Source of the DNA: Macquaria australasica
Taxonomy: Eukaryota; Chordata; Actinopteri; Centrarchiformes; Percichthyidae
NCBI GenBank assembly: GCA_005408345.1
Contig: SEMN01000015.1
Coordinates: 1 to 64,000, forward strand
Length of the DNA stretch: 64,000 nucleotides
Direction of reading: 5' to 3'
Below are positions 1 to 12,072 of the stretch, piece by piece. Below the pieces are notes generated by a model. It saw only the letters and a list, made by a program, of their open reading frames with translations. It ran no database searches and was not told the DNA's origin. Every line of letters begins with the position of its first letter. The stretch's first letter is position 1. The translations under genes and the position numbers were made by a program.

Positions 1-1549
1 CATGAGAGTCTCCCAGCAGTCTGGGCCTCTGGCATAGCTAAGGGTGGCTCAGGGAGTCACCTGAGTCAGCCCTACCTATAAACTATCAAGGAGAGGAAAG
101 TCTTGAGCCTACTCTTAAATGTGAGGAGGTTGTCCGCCTCCCGTACACAAACTGGGATCTGGTTCCACAGGAGAGGAGCTTGATAGCTGAAGGCTCTGGC
201 TCCCATTCTACTTTTTAGAGACTCTAGGAACCACAAGGAACCCTGCATTCTGGGAGCGCAGTGCTCTAGTGGGGTAATAGGGTACTATGAGCTCTTTAAG
301 ATATGATGGTGCCTGACCATTTAGGGCTTTGAAGGTAAGGAGAAGGATTTTAAATTCTATTCTGGATTTTACAGGGAGCCAGTGTAGAGAAGCTAATATT
401 GGAGAAATATGATCTCTTTTTCTGGTTCTTGTCAGTAAACGTGCCGCAGCATTCTGAATCAGCTGGAGAGTCTTAAGGGACTTATTGGGGCAGCCTGATA
501 GTAGAGAGTTGCAATAATCCAGCCTAGACGTAACAAATGCATGGACTAGTTTTTCTGCATCTTTTTGAGATAGGATGTGCCTGATTTTTGCAATGTTACG
601 TAAATGAAAAAAGGCAGTTCTTGAAGTTTGTTTTATGTTGGGAGTTAAAGGACATATCCTGATCAAAGATAACTCCAAGATTCCTTACGGTGTTGCTGGA
701 GGCCAGGGCAATGCCATCTAGAGAAACTATATCTTTAGATAATGTGTTTCGAAGGTGTTCGGGGCCAAGTACAATAACTTCGGTTTTGTCTGAGTTTAAC
801 ATCAGAAAATTGCAGGTCATCCAGGTTTTTATGTCCTTAAGGCATGCTTGAAGTTTAGCTAATTGATTGGTTTCATCTGGCTTGATCGATAAATATAATT
901 GGGTATCATCTACATAACAATGAAAATATATGGAGTGCTTCCTAATAATATTGCCTAAAGGAAGCATATTTAAGGTAAATAGAATTGGTCCAAGCACAGA
1001 ACCTTGTGGAACTCCGTGACTAACTTTGGCGTGCATAGAGGATTCATCATTAACGTGTACAAACTGATATCGATCTGATAAATAGGATTTAAACCAGCTT
1101 AGTGCAGTACCTTTAATGCCAATAAAATGTTCTAGTCTCTGTAATAGAATGTGATGGTCAATGGTATCGAATGCAGCACTAAGATCTAGTAAGACAAGTA
1201 CAGAGACAAGTCCTTTGTCTGATGCAATTAGAAGGTCATTTGTAACTTTCACCAGTGCTGTCTCTGTGCTATGATGCACTCTAAATCCTGACTGAAAATC
1301 CTCAAACAGCTTGTTGTTGTGTAGAAAGTCACACAACTGATTGGCGACTGCTTTCTCAAGGACCTTAGAGAGAAAAGGAGGGTTAGATATAGGTCTATAA
1401 TTTGACAAAACCCCTGGATCAAGAGTGGGCTTTTTAAGAAGAGGTTTAATTACAGCTCCTTTAAAGGACTGTGGCACATAGCCTTTTAATAAGGACAGAT
1501 TGATCATATATAGTAAAGAAATGCTAACTAAGGGTAAAACTTCTGTGGG
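1..1549 (-). mobile_element. L2-like LINE, copy 1 (5'-truncated, runs off the window start)
   Basis: This is a non-LTR retrotransposon fragment read on the minus strand. An open stretch at 1507-596 encodes 303 residues of reverse transcriptase. It shows the palm segment AFDTIDHHILL, the GVPQGSVLGP motif and the catalytic box YVDDTQLY. A second open stretch (678-208) continues the C-terminal part in another frame, so there is a frameshift near 600-680. The sequence matches copy 2 (about 21739-23281) closely, base for base over long runs, and the match stops near 1549. That fits the usual 5' truncation of LINEs. The endonuclease part is missing and the 3' tail lies outside the window. The motifs fit the L2/CR1 group of the Jockey superfamily; the exact family name is my inference. 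Confidence 0.85.
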
Positions 1550-4500
1550 CTCAAAGTTGTATAACCACCTGCTGACCTTGGCCTAATTTCTGTGATGTTT
1601 TCAACCTGTTCTGAGCCAGACACCACAGTTTCCTCCCTTTTTTTGCATATTACTCTTTGGTCAATGAACAATTGTGTCCGCTGAAGATCTTCCTGTTCTG
1701 GCATATCTCCTTGGCCACCTCCCTGGTCAGTAGATAAGTGTACCAACTGAGGAACTGCTTGTTTTCACTCAAGGACTCTTTCCCACTGTCTTCAGAACAA
1801 TACTCCTTTGTCTGATACACTCTAACCTCCCACTGCCAGCTGCTGCACTTAATTAAGAATATAAGACTTCTATGATTATGCCCACATCCAACAACACATG
1901 ACTACATCATGATTATGACTGAACCTGACTTTACCTGACAACCTAACCATTATCAATATGATTGACTTTGACTGACTTATACATAATACTATAATATTGA
2001 TTATGACTTATTTGACCTCTCTGACATTACCCTGCAATGATTCAATACTGATTCATCAATATTATACCACATTTGGTGAATAAAATTTCCCACAACCCCA
2101 CGCATAACCATTGCTGCTGTCCTCATTCATTCTGATCTATACTGATCTCATACATGGCCTCTATGGAATCCAACTGATGAAAATCTTAAATCCCTGAAGA
2201 TGAAAAGTCTGGGGAGTCATACCATAGTTGTTGAGACATTTCACTCAAAACCACACGTTTTGTCAAACTGCTTGTGTCCCCAGATTACAGCAATTAACTT
2301 GGTGAATAAAATGTGATCGTAACTAATGGGAAAGATGCCCCAGGTTGTAAAAACCTGAAATTTTCCTTTCAATCTGGACAGACGTGGCTAATTCAAACAG
2401 ATGATTGTTGCCCTCTATGCAGCTCTAGAAGGATCTCCCTCCCACACACATACACATGCAATACACATCACAGCCATGTGTCAGAACATAAATATGTGTG
2501 CAATCAAGAATGTGCTGCGTGTCTGTAAAAAATGCATGGACCTCTACCCTGTTGCCCCCACCAGTTTTTAATAGGCTTTACCTCCACCTGGTCAGCTGAC
2601 CTGGCGCTCCATGTGGGTCCGGAGAGCTTCCTCTCATTAAGCAGAGGCCTGCAGAGCTGTGGCAATTAACTTCAGCATGCTGACTGATAATGACAGGCAG
2701 CGCTTTGGTGACATCTCGAGTCGTGTGTGGATGTTGTTCACCGTCCGATGCTCTTCGTGATACGCTAACCAGCAGCCCCAGTCATTATCACTGGTGCAGT
2801 CAATGCCACAGAGTGTAAACCACACCATGATAATATCACTGGAGGTGATAGTTATGTGTTGTGTCACAGCGTGGTGCTTTCCATTCAGCACTGATGGGAA
2901 ATTAAGGGGAAAGTGGCTGTTCTGCCCTCCAGACCTCTTTTAGGCTGAGTTTAAGAGAACGTGACCTGTCCTGCAGTGACCTGGCACACTTGGAGGATAA
3001 GCTGTTACAAAATGGGCTGTGGTAGATTCAGTTTTCATGTTTGGACTCCAGGGCTTCTAGAGTCATTATTCACCAGCTAAACATGTGTCAGAACAGGAGT
3101 TGGACAGATTCACTATAGAGAGCAGAAGACCTCTCCCACATCTGGGTTAGCTTGTGTTCCCCTAGATCCAATAGCACAATGCATTGCTGCATAGAGCATC
3201 TTTTTCATTGCTTTTTTTTTTTCTGAAAACAATTAATTAATTCAGGGGGAGATGGGTGGTAATACATTTCCCACGGCCCTCTGTAATCAAACTCATGGTT
3301 CCATGCCACTGCCATATTACAGGAGGTAGTCCATAATCATGGATGTGTTATGAAAGTTGGATACTCATAATGGTGGTTTATGGGGAAAATGCTTTTTAGG
3401 CCACAGGGGATTTATTTTTGTTGCAGGACCGCAACTGGCCACTGGGACAAAATGGAGGCAAAACTGCCTCCCTGCTCCCTATTCAGCTGTAGTAATACTT
3501 TCATGTTCACAATATACAAGTTATTCTGCATGAAAATATTGTGAACCCCATCACCACCTGTGCTGATGAAAAAGTAACAGAAAACACCTCTATGCAAAAA
3601 CAACTTAGCTAAGGTTAGAAAGAATAGAAAGATCATGTTTTGGGTAAAATTACCACTTTGTTATGATGGGGAAGTAGTAATGTATACACTAAGTATGCCC
3701 TCTGGGTGGGTTTAAAATCACTGATCAGCTCATGCAATATTAAAAACACCCAACCCTCCTTAGAGAAATACAGGACATCCCATTCAAATGGGGCCATTTT
3801 GCACACTGGATTTGTTTGTTTTTTTAGTCCAAACCTGAGTTTGATTGTCCCCCTCCTCCCTCCCCCAGCTGAACTGCTTTCACACTTGTTAGCTGTTGTG
3901 CTGATCAGCGGTACATTTGCATGAATTTCATCATCAAAGTGCAGCTGGTGGCCACCATTGCCTGGAAATGAGATTGGCAACGTGTCCGCTCCCCATAAAT
4001 CAATGAAATTTCATCTTTTCCATTAGCAGTCCTCTGCTACGCCTGGCAGACAATGCAAGGATGTTGAATGACGATGTCACATCACCTGGACTTTCTTCTT
4101 GTTGGGGTACGGATAGTGTTCTGATCACACGCAAACAGTACAACAGCTCAGTGGACACTGTCTAAGACCTCTACATACACGTGGACTTTGGTATGTTAGG
4201 GACTGTATGAAAATTATAAGGGTCAAGAAAAGGGCAAGGGTAACGTATTTTTTGTTTTTGCTGTAAGGAGGGTAGTCTGTTTACTTATATTTTATATTGG
4301 TTTAACAGTCAGACATCTGATCTCATACATATCTGGCTACAACGTTATCTGATCTTATTGATCTTCATTTTTATTATTTAGATCCAGGGAGGGGCAACAA
4401 AAATTGGGGGACTCAAGACCCTCATCGGCCTTAGAGTGGGCACCTGGGCCTGGTTCGCTCGCAATTCAAAAATAGAGAATGGCTGGAATATTCACTAAAA

Positions 4501-4903
4501 GGGACACAGCATTTTGTGTTTGCCATAAATTTGGCACTTCTAATGCGCGATTTGGTGGTCATGTGAAAACTATTGTTCCATCAACATATTAAGGGTTATG
4601 TAGCACAACACCATCTTAAATCTTTTTATATATTTTAAGTTATTAATCACAATACTGTACCAATTCAATGCTATATTATATTATTTTAAGATATTAGGGG
4701 GGAGGCAATTTTTGTCTTAGTAAAGAGGAGGCTCCAAAGAAAATATCATTAAAGCTGGGGAGGGTCTTGCTTTTTATAAAGTGAAACTAAAGGTTGAGCT
4801 CCTCTCACTACCCCAATAATTTTTGCACAGTCCCTTACCAAATTATGAGACAAACCACTCCTAGAAACAGACTGAACTGCCAGTGTGAAAGTTCCCTTCA
4901 GCC
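1550..4903. other. Intergenic, no gene seen
   Basis: The short open frames here (such as the 115-codon one at 3633-3980, minus) have no recognisable motif, no splice context and no related protein that I know. AT-rich runs and scattered homopolymers are the only structure. Confidence 0.6.
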
Positions 4904-6164
4904 CAGTTCAGACCAAAGATTTGCGACCAGACGAAACTGTTTTAGAACGTCGCAGGGAAAAGTTGCAGCGGTGTGAACTGGCTCGTCTCAGCTCGACTCA
5001 AGCCGGCTGATGGCGTCGCCTGTGACTCAGCTTGTCAACTTGCCAGCGGCTGGTTTTAGAACGTAAAGCACGTCACTTGTTTCAACAGCCAATCAGCAGT
5101 TACAAACACTCAGGTTGTTATAGCTTTCTCGTCAATTAAGTATAGCCTACTTTCTTTATTACACTGATTATTAATACAGTAATGAAATAATGTACTAAAT
5201 GATAAAAAAATAGAGCAGCCTGCTGTTGTTATGGCAGCATCAGGAGGATACTTTTAATTTTGTTTAATTGTTGAATCTGCCCTATTTTCTCTTGTAAAAC
5301 AGTCAGTCATGTAACTTCTTCTATCTATGGGCTGTAGCTCGCCTATCGCCAAGAAGCGCAGCCTTATCAGCCGTTCCCCTGGTGAAATGCTGTCTTGATA
5401 GTTAGTGTTTTCTCTGCTGATTAGACGTGACACCAGTGTGCGAAATACAAGGGGTCTCGGACCCCCTAATTAACAACTAGGACCCCCGAAGACGGCAAAA
5501 TCAAATTTTGAGGGGGTCTCTGGTTACCGGTGCCGGTCTGACTCTGCGGTTCCGCTGCTATTCATGATGTCGCTGTATAAACTGAATCTGTCAGAACAGC
5601 TCACCGGTGTCAGAAAAGCTCACAAGGTCAGTTAACAGTTAAATCCTGGTGAGTTAATGAAACTATCCATGCTGTGCCAGCTGTGCGTAATATTACGCAT
5701 AGTTTTGGAGAGGTGTGAGTGCATGTCTATTGAGTTTGTCTAAGCAGGAAATGATTTATATGGATATATATGTAGAAATTGACAAAAGAGGAGAGATCTC
5801 CTGTCTCAAGTTCACAGCATAAATTTACATAAGCCCCCTGGGTATTCCGTTGAAGCACCCATGGACGACTCCATGTTGTTTTTGCCATTTCATCAATACT
5901 AAAAATGCAACTGTAACAAGTAACTTACTATCACTATCGTCATTCATATTTTAAGACACTACAAATTATATCCAGCTGCAAAAAACGCCTGAAAAGCCGG
6001 CAGTTACAACGGAAGTACAAGGAGTTGTTGTTATGGAAACGATACGCTGTCTTGTCTAGTCGCTTTGGTGTAAACTGGCAGGTTTCAGACCATTGCAGAC
6101 CGGCATGTTGCAAGTGGTTGCAAGTTTCAACTTGTCTCGTCGCGAATCTTTGGTCTGAACTGGT
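4904..6164. mobile_element. Non-autonomous DNA transposon with terminal inverted repeats (hAT-like MITE)
   Basis: The left end reads CAGTTCAGACCAAAGATTTG from 4904. The right end, finishing at 6162, is its reverse complement with one mismatch in the first 24 bases. The flanks carry an imperfect 8-base duplication, CTTCAGCC (4896-4903) and CTTTAGCC (6165-6172), with two extra bases (GT) at the right border. An 8-base duplication points to the hAT superfamily. The roughly 1.26 kb interior has no transposase-like open frame, so the element would need a transposase in trans. Superfamily assignment rests only on the duplication length. Confidence 0.6.
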
Positions 6165-7559
6165 CTTTAGCCACAGGAGTGCTTCCAAAAAATGTGTTCT
6201 TTTATCTTTGTATGATGGACAGAAACACTCAGTATCATTCTACCTTTTATCTGCTATTGATAAAATGCATATGATGCATACATAATTTATGTAGAATGAA
6301 TACGGTAAGACGAAGCCAGTACCACAGTTGATTTTAATGTGATTTAGTGATCATATTCAACATATTTTTTGTTTGACAAAATAATCTTAACTAAAGGTCC
6401 ACTTAGCTTTTCACAGAGCTTTCAACCGCATGTCACAGTCTTCATCAGAGAGTGGTCTTGACTCAGCTGTCATCTCGTCACGTGACCTAAGTACGTGACT
6501 TTGGTCAGGACAGGGACATCTCAGGAGAACACTAAATTTGGTCAAACTGCATGGACACTGGACCGGCGACTGAATGAACACTGGAAATAGACAACATCAG
6601 ACGAACACCAGACCAAAACCAGTCATAGCTTCGACTGGGAAGGCTTCAAAAATAATGGACCAGGAGTCAGTGGATGTCCAATAGGATAACACTTTATTTA
6701 CAACTTATACCATTACACAGTTAAGTCTACTGATTTATGACACCTGCCATCTGTTTGCGCCAGCTAAGGCAAGATGTTTTTCAGCATGCTGTGAAAAGGC
6801 CTCAATTTAGTGTCACTTGAAATATTTGGATGATGCAGCAAGTTGCATAAATTGGGCACGACAATACAAGCTTAACTATGGTCCCATGTTTACATGCTGG
6901 GCTGGGATGAAACTCATGTTTGAAAGGCATGTTTGATAGGACCTGTGGCAACTGCTAAATCTGGTGACAGAGATGAATGTGAATGTGGGTAATCAACTAC
7001 TGTTCCTGATTACAAATAGTGGCTGCACACAGAAATAGCCAGCACACAAGGACATACAGCCATAGGACTAATTGAAGGATATTGATTGCAGACTTTGCTT
7101 AAATCTGTCTGTAGCTGTTTTTCATATGCTCTACATCTGGAACTATGGTATATATACTTCTGTAAGATATTCTAACTATTTTTAACCCATATAATCCTTC
7201 CTCTTAGCCCTCAATACAAACGAGGAAGAAAAAGGAAAGCGAAAGAAACACCCTAAAACACTTCAACACTGGCTAAGCAGGGATGTCATTCTATGTCCAG
7301 ATACTGCCAGCAGCTAATGGAGCTTGACAGGAGACAAATGACAGGTGTCAGTCAAAGTCTAAAGGTGTGATCAGACTGAATGGAAAGTGGATTTTAGATG
7401 CAAAGTCAATGGAAAGAGGCAAGTAGACAACAACAGGAAGACTAGCAAATGCTTTGTGAAAGCTAATGGGGATCCAGATAAAGAATAAAGAATAACAGAT
7501 GCAGATTTGCACCAGAGGGATTCAGAAAGACAGAGTGCCAAAAGCTAAAGAATTGAATT
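6165..7559. other. Intergenic, no gene seen
   Basis: Non-coding sequence between two repeats. No open frame over 90 codons, no motif and no RNA gene was recognised. Confidence 0.55.
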
Positions 7560-8074
7560 TATTGTCATGACGTTTGGTACAGATATTCATGGTGCCCAAG
7601 CGACAAATCCTAATGACTTTGGTGATACCATTACTTTTCATTAAGCGCCACCAGCAGGTCAAAGTCTTCTCTTATCCTGTGAAATATCTCAACATCCGCT
7701 AGATGGACTGTCACAAAATGTGGAACAGACATTCAGGCCCCCCTCAGGATGGACTGTAATGCCTTGTTGGTCCTCTGACTTTTCATCCAGCACCATTATC
7801 AGATAAAAGTTTATTTATCACCAAATACCTGCAAAACTAAACTAATAATCCCATCAGCCTCAGCTGCAGGCTGTTTAATGTAGGTGTTTAGTGCTTTTAG
7901 AAAATGCTAGCATACTAACACGCTAAACTTAGATGGTGATCATGGTAAAAATTATACCTGCTTAACATCAGATTGTTAGCATTGTCATTGTGAGAACCAA
8001 GCACATTGTGACCTTAGCATTTAGCGCAAAGCATTGCTGTGTCTAAGTACAGCCATGGCTGTAGACTCTTAAGC
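7560..8074 (+). repeat. Dispersed teleost repeat, copy A
   Basis: This non-coding block shares a long diverged match with the reverse complement of 17590-17830. Shared segments include CCCATCAGCCTCAGCTG, TTAGCATTGTCATTGTGAG, a region rich in GCTAGCAT and GCTAAC motifs, and the end GGCTGTAGACTCTTA. The left part (7560-7790) also has an internal loose repeat built around ACATTCA and CCTAATGACTTTGGTGAT. I know this pattern as very common in teleost genomes, but I cannot name its class with confidence. Confidence 0.6.
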
Positions 8075-10660
8075 ACAGGACGGATGCAGACAGCTGTGGA
8101 CTTGCACACACAGGCGCTTCTATACATACCACAATCGGTGGTATGCGTATGCAGACACGTTCCACACAAGCACGCTAGAGAACACAATGGCGACCTCCTG
8201 ACTATAAGAAGAAGAGCTCCTTTCTGAACAACAAAGTCAAAAAAAGAAACTAGAATAGGACCAAGGAATACAGTACATACATACAGTGGACGAAAACCAT
8301 TAATTGGCCTGTTCAGGATATTTTTTCCTAGCAATGCTGAACACCTTCATAGCAGCTGCATTGAGGTTGTTTGGCCACTCAGTCGTGGTGAGGTGTGTAG
8401 AATCACATCAAAAATAGTGACATACATTCATACCCCCTATGAAGTTACACATAGGGTACAACTTTTTCCATCTTATCTTTTAATTAGCAAACGAGATCCC
8501 ATTAAAACTTTCATACAGTCCCAGCAGTCTAAAACCAGGTAAGTTGTGTGTGTCACACATGGTGTCATGTAGTCTGACATGTTGGTGTGTCTGCCCTTAG
8601 GCCAGGACTGAAGAGAAAATTTAGTTCCACAGCAGGCCTTTTTTCAGGAGGCTCTATGATTTTCTATTTTCTGTTGTTATCAAATGTGCTTTACAGAGAG
8701 TGTGTGAGTAACAAAAATGATTCAGATGCTAAACTGTAAAGCAAATAAATTCGATTTAAATAAACCTATTAAAATGGAAAAAGCAATATGCAGAAATCCA
8801 GTCAACAACTACAAAAAATACTGGGGGTGGGTGGTAAAAGGTAGTTAGACACAACTGGTGCCTATTTGCATAATAAACAGCAAATCACAGATGTCCTGTG
8901 TTTTTTTTTATTTATTTGTGGCATAATTGTGTTGACAGATTATGTGATCAGCCAGGTACTGTCCTTCCTGACCTCAGTCCTTCCTGACGGTGAAGTGCAG
9001 GCCGTAGTGACGATGCTTGTACAAGTTATCATTCAATGTTTAGTGTTAACAACATTAAAGATCCCCTCCAGACGTGTTTTAACATGTGTATAAATTGCTC
9101 TACTTTGAATAATAATTTGTATCTGACATGTTCTTTTCACAAAAATGGTTCAATTATCTTTCTAAAATCTTTGAAAGGACATCTAGTCCTTCATTAAAAT
9201 CCAGATTCTATCAATAGAAGTTGAACTGCTGGACACAAGATGTCTCCTGCTTCACTGTAAAGTCCATTCTCAGTGTATGTGCGCTGAAGGCTTCAAGTTT
9301 TCACTTCACACTTTTGCAAATTGAATATTGGACCATGATTGGCTTCCAAACTATTTGTGATGTCACAAATCATGCTTGTAGGCCCGCCCCTGAAAATGTG
9401 ATTTTCAGTGAGCATATAGAAACTTTCCTCCTTCAGCAGGTGAAAGTGAAAACAACTCTGCACACACATCATTCTGTACAGTGAAGCTCAAACATTCAAC
9501 TGGAGAAACAAGAAAAACAGATTTTTGAGCATACATACCTTTCAAGTCTTCTTAGTAGCTTGTAGCTTTCTACCTTTTAATTTCCCCAACAGAAATTTCA
9601 GATATCAACAATCAAGTTAAGTTGCCAGATTAGATTTTCTATCTTTCAAACATAACCTGGGAACCAAAGAGTCGCTCACTTTAAAAAAAAAAGAAGATTT
9701 TACAGTAGTATATACAGTATGTGCTCACTGCCAACTGTTGTCAGTGTCACTTCATCCAGAGTGTCAGAGGAGGATAACACATGGAAACACATGGAGATGT
9801 AAGTACCTATCTAGAAGGAAAGAAGTAGACTTTCCCTATTTGACATCTAGCTACATTAATAATCATCAAACCTTTGTTGTGAATTCAGTATTAAGTATTC
9901 ACTGGTGACTGAAATTCAAATCTCTCTGTCACTTATTCACTTCAACAGGCGTTTCCTGTTTGGGAAGGTCATGATCAGTCAGAACGTGCTTCTCCTGGCC
10001 TGACTTAATGAAAACATTTCTTATGCCATCCTTCTTCTAAGCTGTACAGCAGCCTGTTTCATTTCACTGTTTAGTGACATGCTGTTCCTGGAAGCTGCTT
10101 TGAGAGTGTTTCAGTCTGTCCCCCTGTTTAATAAATCTAGTGGCGGCTTTCCACAGTGTCTGTTTGTATCACTGCATCAGCACCTGCACTGTATATGACT
10201 CAATCTTATCTTGATTAATACAAGATTAAAACTATCTATTAAATGGAGTGAAATAATTTCACTTATCTCTGTCCAAATCAACTTTGAGTATTTTCTTAAA
10301 TCAAGTGACATCTTTTTTTGACAATATCACTTGTCAATGGATTTTCTTGTCATGAGTCAAATATAAATAAACATGCAAAAAATTGTTGGTCAGATGTTGA
10401 AAAATGTGGTTTTGAAACCCTGGACTGACTTTTAACATGTGTATGGGGACAGTGAATGAGTAATATTCTTCCATTTTTGTTTAACATTTACTGCGAAGGT
10501 GCCCTTGAGCACAGTGCTCAACCCCCAGTTTACACAGCTGCAGCTGGTCTGTGGCCAGAAGTTAATGTGATTAAATGGTTCCAGCTTGGTGTGAATATGT
10601 GAAAACTTTTAAAAGTCAAGCAGGGCCCAGCTTATTGGAAAGACTTTGTTACAGTAAAAA
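8075..10660. other. Intergenic, repeat-like in places, no gene seen
   Basis: No coding signal was found. A perfect 8-base-arm palindrome, ATTTGTGATGTCACAAAT, lies near 9353-9370 and includes a CRE-like TGATGTCA. The sequence around 9200-9750 resembles dispersed fish repeats. The remaining short open frames have no family motifs. Confidence 0.5.
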
Positions 10661-10668
10661 ATACATAC

Positions 10669-10711
<43 letters not shown>

Positions 10712-10747
10712 CACACACACATATATATACTGAATATATATATATAT
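10661..10747. repeat. Compound AT/GT/AC/AT microsatellite with mirror-inverted core
   Basis: Alternating AT, then GT repeats, a short ATAT centre, AC repeats and more AT. The GT and AC arms are reverse complements, so the tract can fold into a hairpin or cruciform, and alternating purine-pyrimidine sequence can adopt Z-DNA. Confidence 0.9.
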
Positions 10748-10787
10748 CTGACAGGTCCCATTGTAACGAGATAATCAATGTTCGTCC

Positions 10788-10812
10788 ATTATGACCAGTC
10801 AGTGGTCATAAT
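10788..10812. repeat. Perfect 10-base inverted repeat (transposon-end remnant)
   Basis: ATTATGACCA and TGGTCATAAT are perfect complements around GTCAG. They are followed by ATGTTATGGCTGATTGGTG, which I recognise as a common fish transposon-end sequence. This is probably a remnant of a small DNA element, with the class unresolved. Confidence 0.5.
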
Positions 10813-11679
10813 GTTATGGCTGATTGGTGTATATGTTGTATTTTATAACATGATTTTCGTCCAAAATTTAAATTGGAATGATGTGGTTAGAGCTGCAATA
10901 ATCAATATTTCTATATAAGGAACAATCAAAATGAATGTTTGGAAAAAAAAAAACCCATCCTTAGATATTATTTCTTGTGACTAACACACAAAAGACGAGC
11001 TTGATCATATTTGATTGACAGCAGCCTGGCAACAAAAGCGAACAGGCCCAACTGTCATCATAAAGTGATTCAAATGTTCAAAATTTTTAAATCGCATAAT
11101 TCTGAAAATTGGATGGAAACCTGGAGAAGCTGATTGAGAAAATATCTTTTTAGGGCCTTTAACAATGGATAAAATGACTAAACATAATATGAAATGAGTC
11201 ACAAACCAACTGCGAATTATCACCATTTTAGCGTCTTGCAGCTCATTGTTTTGGCAACTCTGCTGTTTTGGTTCGCTCCCATTGTTCCGATCAGTGTCCT
11301 TTCCAGATGCAGCAGGCAGCTGTTTCCAGTGAAAAAAAATCTCTAATTAACCCACTGTATGCTACCTGCCCAGCACTAATCGGCAGGCAGACAAAGTTAA
11401 TAACTAACTGGTGAACATTATGGACCTAAGACAAAGCTAAAAGAGAGTGAATATTAGACTTACATTCATCCGGTGGCTAGAAACAACTTGGATGGACTTC
11501 TAAACTTCAAATGGATGTTGGTCTGTGTATGCTGGATGTGTAAATAGACAAATAATTTAGCATGTTTGCCACAAACATTGTATATGCCACTGTTGTGTTT
11601 ACAGCTTGATCTGCTGCCCCCAAGTGACCAAAAAATCAATTATTGCAACTTTAATATAAAGATTTGTTTAGGCTGTATG

Positions 11680-12055
11680 TGTTATGTCTCGTCAAATGTG
11701 TTAAGGGTCATGTCTGTCTTGTTTCTGTCTCCTGTCTGGCTTGTCTGTTTTATTTTGAAAAGTCTAACCTTTCCTTTCGTTTCAGGTTCCTTTACCTTCT
11801 GCCTTGTGTGTTTCCCGCCAGTGTGATTGTCTGCTCCATCCTAATTGTCTCCACCTGTTCCCCATTTCCTTTTGTGTATTTAGTCTCGGCGTCTCCCCTG
11901 TTTTGTTGCTAGTTCGTTGCCAATCCTGTATTGTGTCGAAAAGCTCTAGAAAAACCTTGTCAAGTGATCTCATTATTATAATTAAATTCCGTAAACTGTC
12001 TGTCTGCCTCCTGCGTCCTGCATTTGGGTCCTCTGCCTAGTCTGAATCGTTGTCA
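11680..12055 (+). repeat. 5' LTR of the Gypsy element
   Basis: Starts TGTTATG and ends TTGTCA, with the canonical TG...CA boundaries. It is 376 bases long and nearly identical to 15887-16263. Relative to the 3' copy it has C for T in TCTCGGCG and lacks one C in CAATCCTG. A poly(A) signal, ATTAAA, lies at about 11981. Confidence 0.95.
11877..11908 (+). promoter_or_regulatory. Predicted LTR promoter: TATA-like box and start site
   Basis: TATTTAG at 11877-11883 is the best TATA-like element in the LTR. It lies 31 bases upstream of 11908, the first base of the 11-mer that pairs with the predicted primer-binding site. In self-priming elements the transcript begins at that 11-mer, so the spacing supports both calls. 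No transcript evidence is available. Confidence 0.55.
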
Positions 12056-12056
12056 G

Positions 12057-12067
12057 AATGAACTAGC
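12057..12067 (+). promoter_or_regulatory. Predicted self-priming primer-binding site
   Basis: AATGAACTAGC lies one base after the 5' LTR. It pairs over 11 nucleotides with GCTAGTTCGTT at 11908-11918 in the LTR, all Watson-Crick except one G-U pair. The sequence after the LTR does not begin with the TGG expected for a tRNA primer. Tf1 and vertebrate sushi elements are known to prime reverse transcription from the folded-back 5' end of their own RNA using such an 11-nucleotide match. Confidence 0.65.
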
Positions 12068-12072
12068 CAGAT

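Noticed and set aside
3633..3980. 115-codon minus-strand frame
   Set aside because: No recognisable domain, no homology known to me, a shadow frame on the other strand, and no splice or promoter context.
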